The notes beneath the pieces were generated by a model. It was not told the DNA's origin. It made no database searches and worked only from the letters and a program-made list of their open reading frames with translations. A program made the position numbers and the translations under genes. Of a DNA stretch of 64,000 nucleotides, positions 9,982-18,584 are shown piece by piece. Origin of the DNA: Phycisphaerales bacterium. Lineage in GTDB: Bacteria; Planctomycetota; Phycisphaerae; Phycisphaerales; UBA1924. The stretch lies in NCBI GenBank assembly GCA_020847535.1, contig JADLBU010000083.1:62001-126000 (forward strand), read 5' to 3'. Each line of letters begins with the position of its first letter. Position 1 is the first letter of the stretch.

Positions 9982-12900
9982 TTGGAGCACGCCATGACAC
10001 TTGACCACAACGCCTCCCAGAACACCGCGCCCCAGGCCGGATCGCCCGCGGATTGCGGTGTTCGCCTTGACGGTTCAGCGAGCGGCGCGGCCGTGCTGCG
10101 CCGCGTCTGCGGCGCTCCCGCTGCGTATCGCCGCTCGCGCCGTGGATCGTTCCTGGTGCTGGTGATCGGCGTACTGGCCCTGATCTCGGCCTTCATGGTG
10201 ATCTACGTCGCGGTCGGCCGTTCCGATCAGCAGCTCAGCAGCTCGGTGAAGCGGGCCGCGATCGGCTTGTCCGATGCGCCCGATGGGCGCGCCGGGGAGT
10301 CGTACCGGGATGCGGTCGCCGAGAAGTTCGCCAAGTATGCCGCGGAAGTGATCGGCAACGACAGCGTGGCGACCTTCTACACGGACTCGGGCCAGCGTGC
10401 GATCGCCCCCGATGGGCAGCCGGTGAACGGCAACCCGATCCGGCTCAGCCGCGAGGCGAGCGATTACCCGTACACGGACTGGAACAAGGATTCGACCGCG
10501 CTGATCACCGATCCCGCCAAGTACTTCGACGCGGTGGGAACCTACCGGCCGGAGATGGGGGACACGGGTGTGCCCCAGGTGTGGAAGCCCTCGGACCCGT
10601 GGCTGGCATCGTCGGAGCCGGTGTGGCTCAATTACGATGCGGTGGATGACCCTTCGAGCGCTGCCAACGAGTACCTCCTTCAGCGCGACTGGGCGCAGAT
10701 CACCAACATCGCCCCCGATGGGCAGTTCGTGAACCTGTACTACCTGCGCGGCTCGGCGGCCAACTACCTGGGCAACTTCGGCGCCACCCACGAGGAGATG
10801 CGTCAGAAGCTCTTCCTGTTCGATGCGAGCAACTCGACGACGACCACGACCGACTTCGGCGTCAACGCCGCGAGCCGGACGGCTCAGCCCGCGTACTGGA
10901 CGATGCGCCAGCGCGGGGCGGCGATGCCCGTGGGGAGCCAGTTCGACGGCGCTCCGGGCGGGACGATCTATCGCCCCTACTCATGGGCGGATGCAGATGG
11001 CAACGGGATCTACGACTCGCGCTGGTTTGAGATGCGCGATGCGCGTCTGAGCACGGGATACGACCCGGGGAACACGATCGATGTGCTGGGGATCGACGAT
11101 GGCAAGTACCGCTACTTCTTCGCGGCCCGGATCGTGGACCTCTCGGGTCGCGTGAACGTGACCACGGCCGGGGATTTCACGGCCCCGCCGGACACGGGCA
11201 CCGGCGGTGTGTACGCGGCGGGCTCGAGCCCGGCGGACATCGATTTGCGGCGGCTCCTGGGCATGGGTGATTCGTGGTTCAACATCCCGCAGCTCTCGTA
11301 CAGCCAGCTCGCGCAGAACTCATCGAACGCCAACGACCCCGCATCGCAGAACTACCTGGGGTACTGGAACGGCTCGACGCCCGACCTGACATCGATCATC
11401 GGCAACCGCTCGTACCTGGCGATGGGCTTCACGCTGAATCGCGGGACGCCGGCAGCGCTGAATGATGTGAACCTGCCCAACCTGACCCGGTTCGGCAACA
11501 ACACCGACAGCGCAGGCGCTGAGAAGCGCTGGGAGCACTACAAGCTGGTCGGATCGAGCACCGATGGCATCTTCGAGAACACGACCGGCAACAACACGTA
11601 CGACAAGACGGTCATCAAGAACCCCTACGGCGTCTCGGACCTGATCGAGCTTCTCACCTACGACGGTGTCAACGACCCGAGCTACACGTCGCAGCTCGAG
11701 GGCGCCGGCGGCAAGTACGAGGGCACCAACGCCAGCACGCCCGACCCGTTGTTCATGCGTTACAGCCCGTTCCGGGACAACAGGCCGCTGTCTGTCGAGA
11801 AGATGAACGTGCCCGATGGCAACATGACCACCGCGCGGGAGCGCGAGATCTTCGCCCAGCAGGCGGTCGATGTGCGGCACCGGCTCTCGACGATCACCGG
11901 CGCCCGGCCGATCAAGACCGGGCCGGTGCCGGTGGTGATGGATCCGGACACCAACCAGTGGGAGATCTCGGCCGATGAGCTCCAGAGCACGGAGCTCAAG
12001 GCGCCGTCGGGCTCGGTGACAGCCGCCAACGCGTTCAAGCTGTACGCCGACGGCCTGGTGCCGTACACGGCGGACATCCGGACCTGGCCGGCGAACACCG
12101 ATTTCGCCAAGTACCGCTTCCTCAACTACGGCTACCGGTCCCCGGAGGTCGGGATCCGCATGGCCGCGCAGATGGCGGTGAACCTGGCGGGGATGCGCAC
12201 CAACAACGTCGCCGGCGCGCCCGAGATGCTGACGGTGCCGCTGTGGGACGACATGGCCGACGATTCGCACCTGGGCGCCGACAGCAACAACAACAACGAG
12301 CCGATCGCGTGGAAGAACCGCCAGTTCAAGTGGTCGGGGTGGCCCTACACCAGCAATCGCGGGCGGCTGGATGGCACGCGTCTGAGCGGCGCGGCGGCGG
12401 ACAACGCGGGCGACAAGCTGACCGCCGATGCGGTCAATGTCTACGGCGTGACCGCGCACCCGATCATCACGCAGGCGGCGTGCTTTGCGATCTTCGTGGA
12501 TGCCGAGGGCACCAAGGATCCGGCCGACAGCGATGTGTACAAGATCACCTACCCCGCCGGCGCCCCCGAGGTTGAGATTACCGGCGCGCGCACCAAGGCC
12601 AACTCCGACTTCATCGGAGAGGTCTTCGCGGTGCATCTGACCAACCCGTTCCCCGTGACCATCACCCTGGGCACCGACATCCTCGGTAGCCCGACGCACA
12701 TCGATCCCAACCAGGTCGAGATCTGGCGCAGGACCAACCACCGCTACGACTACTACATCGAGTACGCCGGCCGTTACTACCGGCTCGCGGACTGGTACGA
12801 CAACGGCACGCCCGACGACTTTACCGACGATGAGCCCATGCAGTCCACGCTGGCGCCGGGGCAGTCGCGCGTCTTCTACTTCAGCAGCTTCCCGCTGGAG

Positions 12901-15207
12901 ACCATGGAAGATCGCCTGCGCTCAGCGGTCGATACCGCCGAGGAGGGCCTGTTCCCCGCGCAGACTTCCTCGAACAAGCACATCCTCATGGATCGGTGGA
13001 TCTCGACGCAGCTCGATGTGACGGGCTCTGGCAAGCCCGTCCGCATGGAGCAGTTCAAGCCCCTGGATGGCGAGCCGCAGTTCTCGCGCACCACCGCGGC
13101 GTCGAACATCCCGATGGTGGACATCACCAGCCCGGCCCAGCCGATGGACCCCACCAAGCTGGTGCGGCTGTGGCGGGCGATCCGGGATGACTACAGCGAC
13201 AACCTCGGAAACGCCAACGAGCTGTGGGATGTCAACAGCCAGGATCCCAACGATCCCAGCACCTACGCCGAGCTCCCCGACCAGAACCTGCTGAACGACC
13301 TGTTGGTGGATCGCCTGCGCGATCCGGAGGGCGGGAAGACCTGGCGGGCACCGGTGAAGGCCGGCGCCAACAAGGTTGTCGGCTCCCACGGGTGGGACTG
13401 GGATTCGGACCCGGATGAACTGGATAACGACGAGAACGACAACCGGCCCTCGGCGATGGCGTTCACGCTGGGCGGGCTTGTGAGCCGCCGGTCGGACGAC
13501 AAGGACAAGAACATCGACAAGACGGGGATGCTTCCGGCGTACATGCTGGAGAGCGCCTTCGGGAGCACGAACCTCACCAACACATCGACCCGGACCTACG
13601 ACCCCGCGAACCCGTTCTCGCTCTCAGGGACGCAATTGGACCAGCGTCAGGGCGGGGCGCGATTCCTGTACAAGGAAGATGGGGATACGCCCTATAACAA
13701 CGGCCGCGAGTCGTGGCTGGGGACGCAGGCGTACTCGGTGGATGGCTCGATCCAGCTTCCGATCTACAACCCGCTGGTGAACTCGCCCAAGGACTGGATG
13801 GTGCAGAGCGAGACCGCCACCGGGCAGCAGTTGGCCGACGGCCCGGCGGCGATCCCGTCGATACCTCGGGCCTCCCCGGTCTCGTTCGATTCGGTTCGTC
13901 CGATGATGTGGGGGAGAATGGCCTCTGCGAAGATGCGTTCGCTGGATGTCCTGTTGCCGCTGGCGATCGGGGCGCAGGTTGCGTACAAGGTCAATGCCGC
14001 ATCCCCGACGCCGGGCGAGATCGATCAGCACTGGCTGACGCTGGGAGAGTCGTGGGCGCTGGCGCTCAACTACGAGTTCGGCAACACCAACCTCGCGAAC
14101 GACAAGCTGTGGAAGGTGTACAAGGACTTCGGCGAGGTCACCCCCACGACCCCGGTGTATCCCGTGACCGACGGGGGCCGGGTCGTGATCGGGACTTCGT
14201 ACACCAACACGACCATCCCCGCGCCCGGCGAGGAGACGCTGACCGCGTTCGTGCCCTTCGTGGACAGCGATGGCAACGGCTTCTTTGATCGCGATGCCAC
14301 CGAACCCAACCGCGAGGATCTGTCGCTGGGCCTGTCGCCGGCGATGGCGATCGTGGAGCAGTTCACGGCCCTGACAGCCGGCGGATCCCCGAGCCTGCGT
14401 AAGGCACAGTATGGCCTGGTCAACCTGAACACCGCGCCGATTGCGGTGAAGCGCGTGCTGCCGATGCTCAGCCCTACGCTGGAGACCCTCCCGGGGTACC
14501 AGTGGTGGTGGACGGGCCAGACGGGCAACAGCGAGCTGGATGGCGATGTCGACCTGGCGGCGACGTTGATCGCCTACCGGGACAAGGTGATGCAGCGGCG
14601 CCGGCCCGACCCGGCCAACGCATCGACACCCGGTCCTACGGTGAGCTTCGATGACCGTGACAATGCCGGCAATCCCGGCGCCGATATCACGCAGGACGAT
14701 CAGCTCAACGGCCGCAGCGGGCGATCGGACTTCAACGCGATCCGTGAGCAGCCGGGCCTGCTCGCGGCGAGCGAGATCATGGGTGCGACCCGGCGTTACC
14801 AGGCTCCCAACGTCGCGACGGCGATGCCGGCACGGGACAACGCCAACATCGACCTGCTGGGCTGGGATGAGAACGCCAGCGGCAAGGCCAAGCTCAACGC
14901 GGACCGCAAGGGCGTGGGCTCACTGGACTACACGGATGCCGATGCGGTCAAGAACGACTACGAGTTCTACGAGGACAAGCTGCTGGTCACCAACGGTGTG
15001 CTGAACACCGTCTCGACACGCAGCGACTACTTCGCGGTCTGGTTCGTGGTCGCCGGGTTCAAGGCCTCGGATGTGCGGGGTCTGAGCATGTCGACGCCGA
15101 TGGTGCCCTCGATCCAGCGGCGATACGTGATGGTGGTGGACCGCTCGAACGTGGTGAAGAAGGGCGACAAGGCGCGGATCGTGTTCTTCCGCGAGGTGCC
15201 GATGTAG
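9982..15207 (+). CDS. Very large GspK-like minor pseudopilin (1741 aa)
   Basis: RRGSFLVLVIGVLALISAFMVIYVAVGRSDQQ N-terminus without Glu+5; YGLVNLNTAPIAVKRVLPMLSP, a GspK-type NxNTAP segment, in the C-terminal part. Confidence 0.72.
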   Translation: MEHAMTLDHNASQNTAPQAGSPADCGVRLDGSASGAAVLRRVCGAPAAYRRSRRGSFLVLVIGVLALISAFMVIYVAVGRSDQQLSSSVKRAAIGLSDAPDGRAGESYRDAVAEKFAKYAAEVIGNDSVATFYTDSGQRAIAPDGQPVNGNPIRLSREASDYPYTDWNKDSTALITDPAKYFDAVGTYRPEMGDTGVPQVWKPSDPWLASSEPVWLNYDAVDDPSSAANEYLLQRDWAQITNIAPDGQFVNLYYLRGSAANYLGNFGATHEEMRQKLFLFDASNSTTTTTDFGVNAASRTAQPAYWTMRQRGAAMPVGSQFDGAPGGTIYRPYSWADADGNGIYDSRWFEMRDARLSTGYDPGNTIDVLGIDDGKYRYFFAARIVDLSGRVNVTTAGDFTAPPDTGTGGVYAAGSSPADIDLRRLLGMGDSWFNIPQLSYSQLAQNSSNANDPASQNYLGYWNGSTPDLTSIIGNRSYLAMGFTLNRGTPAALNDVNLPNLTRFGNNTDSAGAEKRWEHYKLVGSSTDGIFENTTGNNTYDKTVIKNPYGVSDLIELLTYDGVNDPSYTSQLEGAGGKYEGTNASTPDPLFMRYSPFRDNRPLSVEKMNVPDGNMTTAREREIFAQQAVDVRHRLSTITGARPIKTGPVPVVMDPDTNQWEISADELQSTELKAPSGSVTAANAFKLYADGLVPYTADIRTWPANTDFAKYRFLNYGYRSPEVGIRMAAQMAVNLAGMRTNNVAGAPEMLTVPLWDDMADDSHLGADSNNNNEPIAWKNRQFKWSGWPYTSNRGRLDGTRLSGAAADNAGDKLTADAVNVYGVTAHPIITQAACFAIFVDAEGTKDPADSDVYKITYPAGAPEVEITGARTKANSDFIGEVFAVHLTNPFPVTITLGTDILGSPTHIDPNQVEIWRRTNHRYDYYIEYAGRYYRLADWYDNGTPDDFTDDEPMQSTLAPGQSRVFYFSSFPLETMEDRLRSAVDTAEEGLFPAQTSSNKHILMDRWISTQLDVTGSGKPVRMEQFKPLDGEPQFSRTTAASNIPMVDITSPAQPMDPTKLVRLWRAIRDDYSDNLGNANELWDVNSQDPNDPSTYAELPDQNLLNDLLVDRLRDPEGGKTWRAPVKAGANKVVGSHGWDWDSDPDELDNDENDNRPSAMAFTLGGLVSRRSDDKDKNIDKTGMLPAYMLESAFGSTNLTNTSTRTYDPANPFSLSGTQLDQRQGGARFLYKEDGDTPYNNGRESWLGTQAYSVDGSIQLPIYNPLVNSPKDWMVQSETATGQQLADGPAAIPSIPRASPVSFDSVRPMMWGRMASAKMRSLDVLLPLAIGAQVAYKVNAASPTPGEIDQHWLTLGESWALALNYEFGNTNLANDKLWKVYKDFGEVTPTTPVYPVTDGGRVVIGTSYTNTTIPAPGEETLTAFVPFVDSDGNGFFDRDATEPNREDLSLGLSPAMAIVEQFTALTAGGSPSLRKAQYGLVNLNTAPIAVKRVLPMLSPTLETLPGYQWWWTGQTGNSELDGDVDLAATLIAYRDKVMQRRRPDPANASTPGPTVSFDDRDNAGNPGADITQDDQLNGRSGRSDFNAIREQPGLLAASEIMGATRRYQAPNVATAMPARDNANIDLLGWDENASGKAKLNADRKGVGSLDYTDADAVKNDYEFYEDKLLVTNGVLNTVSTRSDYFAVWFVVAGFKASDVRGLSMSTPMVPSIQRRYVMVVDRSNVVKKGDKARIVFFREVPM

Positions 15208-15359
15208 CAGCGACCAGACGCGGGCGAGGGATGGCCCCGGCCCGTGATCGACAGGCCCACATCCGTGGGTGCATCTTGCGGGACCTGGCATTCCGCCCCG
15301 GCTTTCACGCAACCGGTGTGGAGGGACAGGAACCGGCCAGCCGAGATCGCACCCCCGTG

Positions 15360-15406
15360 CCGCCCGACCCGCCGGACTCTCCTGTTGGCGGGTCGGCGGT
15401 TTTTTG
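15360..15406 (+). terminator. Rho-independent terminator downstream of the pseudopilin cluster
   Basis: CGACCCGCC...GGCGGGTCGGCGG stem followed by TTTTTT. Confidence 0.75.
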
Positions 15407-15528
15407 GGAGGGGAGTGGGGAAGGAGGGGTGAGAGAATCCCTTCCCGTCGGGCGTCTGGCCTTTCCTGATGCCTGCTGCCCAGTGCCTGATGCCTCTACC
15501 CAACTCCCTCTCTATTATGCCTTCCGTC

Positions 15529-15602
15529 CAGGGTGTAGCTCAGCTTGGTAGAGCGTGTGGTTTGGGTCCACAAGGCCGCAGGTTCGAATCCTGTCACCCT
15601 GA
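15529..15602 (+). tRNA. tRNA-Pro (anticodon TGG)
   Basis: CAGGGTG/CACCCTG acceptor stem, TGTGG-TTTGGGT-CCACA anticodon arm, AGGTTCGAATCCT T-arm; no encoded CCA. Confidence 0.95.
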
Positions 15603-15801
15603 TTCTGTGTGAGTGCAAGCGACCCCCGGTCTGGTCGGGGCGTGGGGGGGTGGGCACGCCAACGGGCCCGTGGAACAGACGCCGTTCGTTCCGGGCCGCA
15701 TTCGATTATCATCCGCACTCGAATACACAAGACCGTCGGTGGATATCGTCGCCGACGGTGACCGGTTGTTGTCCATTGGTCTGGCGGATTTCGGAGCCAT
15801 C

Positions 15802-16056
15802 ATGGGTGTTTCTCGCTTCGTTCTGTGCGTTCTGTCCATGCTTGCCGCCGTGCAGACGGCCGGTGCGGATGACAAGATGGGCCATTCCCGGCACGGCAGC
15901 GCGTTCGATACGGGCCTGCGGCAGAAGCCTTGGCGCATGGAGGGGATCGGCAAGGCGCACTTCCCGATCTCCACCAAGGTCCCCGAGGTGCAGGAGTGGT
16001 TTGATCAGGGCAACGCGCTCCTGCAATCGTTCTGGTACGAGGAGGCCGAGCGGTCC
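15802..16056 (+). pseudogene. 5' fragment of a secreted protein resembling planctomycete TPR-type proteins, truncated
   Basis: MGVSRFVLCVLSMLAAVQTAGADDK...GKAHFPISTKVPEVQEWFDQGNALLQSFWYEEAERS; from 16057 the frame runs antisense through an SRPBCC fragment. Confidence 0.65.
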
Positions 16057-16238
16057 ATTCCCGGGCCGAAGGTACACACCACTTGTCCTCCCTGGCGCTC
16101 CTCGCTGCGCGTGGGAACGAACCACGAGGTGATGCCCGGTCCGCTGGCGATCGCTCGCCAGACTTCCTCGGGCGTCCCGGGGACTTCGATCTCGACCTGC
16201 ACCGATCGGCGTCCGGATGGTTCCTTCTTCACGCTCAT
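16057..16238 (-). pseudogene. N-terminal fragment of an SRPBCC/AHSA1-type protein, diverged paralog of the gene at 16365..17195
   Basis: MSVKKEPSGRRSVQVEIEVPGTPEEVWRAIASGPGITSWFVP versus MSVKKEPSGRRSIQLEVEVPGTPEEVWQAIATGPGLSSWFVP in the intact gene. Confidence 0.8.
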
Positions 16239-16325
16239 GTGATTCCCTTTGCCTTGGTTTTCTGCGGTTGGTGGAGTGGGGACTGACCGATCATCCGGCG
16301 ATGTCGGGGTCCGCCGATCGCGATG
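16235..16325 (-). pseudogene. 3' remnant of a regulator gene (second copy of the C-terminus of the 17192..17800 gene)
   Basis: RHRRMIGQSPLHQPQKTKAKGIT* resembles RCHRLMIGAYPKPEEPKAKETT*; same ATGA overlap with the following SRPBCC start; right boundary approximate. Confidence 0.55.
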
Positions 16326-16364
16326 TCTGTTCTGAGGAAGCGGGTCGCAGATCGAAAAGCGTGC

Positions 16365-17195
16365 TCAATGAGTGTTGCTCGATTCCGGCGCTGTCGGCAT
16401 CGGGAAGCGCCTTTGAAACCACGCTTCCCAGAGCGGTGTCTCATGGGCGACGGTTCCGGCCGCCTGATCTCCATAAAGGTAGAAGCCAAATGCAATCATG
16501 GTCTGGCCGCCGCAGTTGAAGGCGCCAAGGGCGGCGATCCCCGGACCGGGATTGTCGAGCCGCAGCAGGGCATCGTACGGATTCCTGGTGAGGTGCTCCG
16601 CCACGCCGCTGAACGCCGGGACGCCCGCGGGTGCTGCCCAACGCTGCCCGACGTTCAGTCCTGTCAGGCCCAGAGCCGCGGTCACCGCTTCCCAAGCTTC
16701 CGCCTCCGTGCCCGCGACAGGGACCATCCACTTCATGGTCGTCGAGCGTTGGCCACGGAAGTGCGTGAGGTAGATCCGCAGGGCGCGCAAGAACCCGGGC
16801 CATCCGTATTCAGCGCCTTCGAGCTGGTTGTCCCAATCGTCCGTGCTGGCGAACAGGCTCTGCACAATGCGGACGATGCACTTGCCCCCGCCGCAGGCTT
16901 GAACACTCCACTCGTTGGCGATGGGCGGAGAGCCGGGAACCCAGCCATCGGTCTGGGCGGCCCATCGTTGCAGCGGCTCCCAGTCCGTCACGGCCGAAGT
17001 GGACTCCATGCCCGGACCGAAGTCCAGCTTCACCGACACAGGCTTCCCATCGCGGATCTCGAATTCAGCCGGCACGAACCAGGATGAGAGACCCGGTCCG
17101 GTGGCGATCGCCTGCCAGACTTCCTCCGGCGTGCCGGGGACCTCGACTTCGAGCTGGATTGAACGGCGTCCCGAGGGTTCTTTCTTCACGCTCAT
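16365..17195 (-). CDS. SRPBCC (AHSA1/START-like) domain protein
   Basis: VEVPGTPEEVWQAIATGPGLSSWFVP...DFGPGME; second START-like half MKWMVPVAGTEAEAWEAVTAALGLTG. Confidence 0.8.
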   Translation of the reverse strand: MSVKKEPSGRRSIQLEVEVPGTPEEVWQAIATGPGLSSWFVPAEFEIRDGKPVSVKLDFGPGMESTSAVTDWEPLQRWAAQTDGWVPGSPPIANEWSVQACGGGKCIVRIVQSLFASTDDWDNQLEGAEYGWPGFLRALRIYLTHFRGQRSTTMKWMVPVAGTEAEAWEAVTAALGLTGLNVGQRWAAPAGVPAFSGVAEHLTRNPYDALLRLDNPGPGIAALGAFNCGGQTMIAFGFYLYGDQAAGTVAHETPLWEAWFQRRFPMPTAPESSNTH

Positions 17196-17800
17196 GTCGT
17201 CTCCTTCGCTTTGGGTTCCTCGGGCTTGGGGTACGCCCCGATCATCAGGCGATGGCATCGTCCGCCAGGTGCGGACTCATCGTGATAACGCGAGACCAGG
17301 GTTGCGACGGCGCCGGTCAATTCCTGGCTGAAGGCGGCCCGGTCCTCGGCGGTGCGGAATCGGATTTCGGTGTCGATGGAGAGGGTCGCCAGGCGCTTGT
17401 CGAGTTCCTCGGATCGGCGAAGCAACTGCCCGACCTCGCGCACGATGCGGGCGGCAATCGCCACGAGATAGCTTGCGGAGAGACGATCCATCCCCCGCGC
17501 GGGATTCTGAGGCGGCGCGACCGGTCCGAGCGCGCTGGGAGAGACGACATACGAGGAAGCAGTCGCAACCAGCCGGCGCTCGGTCAGCCCCCCCCAGCGC
17601 TTCTGGCTTTCCACGCGGATCAGCCCGTGCGTCTCCAGCGTCCGCAGGTGGTAGTTCACCTTCTGCCGGGGCAATCCCATGCGGCCGGCGAGCGTCGCGG
17701 CGGAGGCCGGCGTACGGAGCTCGGAGAGGAGCCGGCTGCGCATCGGGTCGAGCGCGACACCGGCGGATGCGGGATCGTCGATGACGCGGAGGTCAACCAT
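17192..17800 (-). CDS. ArsR-type winged-helix transcriptional regulator
   Basis: ALDPMRSRLLSELRTPASAATLAGRMGLPRQKVNYHLRTLETHGLI; ATGA overlap with the downstream SRPBCC gene. Confidence 0.82.
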   Translation of the reverse strand: MVDLRVIDDPASAGVALDPMRSRLLSELRTPASAATLAGRMGLPRQKVNYHLRTLETHGLIRVESQKRWGGLTERRLVATASSYVVSPSALGPVAPPQNPARGMDRLSASYLVAIAARIVREVGQLLRRSEELDKRLATLSIDTEIRFRTAEDRAAFSQELTGAVATLVSRYHDESAPGGRCHRLMIGAYPKPEEPKAKETT

Positions 17801-17815
17801 GACAGGCAGACTAGC

Positions 17816-17837
17816 ATTGACAAAGTGTTTTGTCAAT
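17816..17837. promoter_or_regulatory. Perfect inverted repeat ATTGACAAA-GTGT-TTTGTCAAT, probable operator overlapping the -35 of the regulator gene
   Basis: 9-bp perfect arms, 4-bp spacer, 16 bp upstream of the regulator ATG; minus strand reads TTGACA-17 nt-TAGTCT. Confidence 0.7.
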
Positions 17838-17929
17838 CTCCAAAAATGAAGCTGCGGGCCCTCTTCGGTACGATCGCGGGCACGCGAGGCGATGCCTCGC
17901 TTCAATGCTGCCGGATCGGGCCCTGTGCA

Positions 17930-18526
17930 ATGTCTTTACCGCTCGTGCTCCAAACCCCGCGTCTGCTGTTGCGTGATCTGCTCGCCGGGGATGCCGATGC
18001 GCTGAACGTGATCGAGGGGGATGCGGAGGTGACGCGGTACATGTCCTGCGATCCCCAGACGCCGGAGCAGACGCGGGAGTACATCGCCGGGGCGATCCTG
18101 GAGCAGGCCAAGGCCGATCGCAAGACGTTTGACCTGGCGATCGTGCTGCGGGAGGGTGTATCGGGGGCGGATGGCGTGGATGAGCGTGGGGGCGGGGAGC
18201 TGATCGGGAGGTGCGGGCTTGGGATCCAGCGACCCGAGCATCGGGAGGCGACGATCTGGTACCTGCTGCATCCGCAGCGCCAGGGTCGGGGGTACATCAC
18301 CGAGGCTGCCTCGGCGATGCTGGACTTCGCGTTCGGCACGATGGGTGTCCATCGCGTGTTCGCGGATTGTGACCCTCGCAACACCGCATCGTGCCGGGTG
18401 GCGAGCCGGCTGGGGATGAGGCTGGAGGGCCAGCTGCGGGAGAACTACTCGCTGAAGGGCGAGTGGTGCAGTTCGAACATCTACGGGATTCTGGAGAGTG
18501 AGTGGGCGATGCGCAAGGGGCCGTAA
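17930..18526 (+). CDS. GNAT-family N-acetyltransferase (RimJ/RimL-like)
   Basis: LQTPRLLLRDLLAGDADAL, IWYLLHPQRQGRGYITEA, DCDPRNTASCRVASRLGMRLEG. Confidence 0.9.
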   Translation: MSLPLVLQTPRLLLRDLLAGDADALNVIEGDAEVTRYMSCDPQTPEQTREYIAGAILEQAKADRKTFDLAIVLREGVSGADGVDERGGGELIGRCGLGIQRPEHREATIWYLLHPQRQGRGYITEAASAMLDFAFGTMGVHRVFADCDPRNTASCRVASRLGMRLEGQLRENYSLKGEWCSSNIYGILESEWAMRKGP

Positions 18527-18584
18527 GGGGCTGGTAGCGTGATCGCGTCTGCCGAGAGGTTGGGTTTTTCGTACACTCCCCGAC

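Noticed and set aside
6714-10196. 1160-aa minus-strand ORF
   Set aside because: Arg/His/Pro-rich antisense frame over the recognised pseudopilin genes; typical of high-GC DNA.
15613-16242. Single intact 209-aa protein
   Set aside because: The second half is antisense to a recognisable SRPBCC N-terminus, so it was called a composite pseudogene.
16235-16495. 86-aa minus-strand ORF as a gene
   Set aside because: Right half is an alternate frame of the intact SRPBCC gene's 3' end; only the C-terminal tail matches the regulator.
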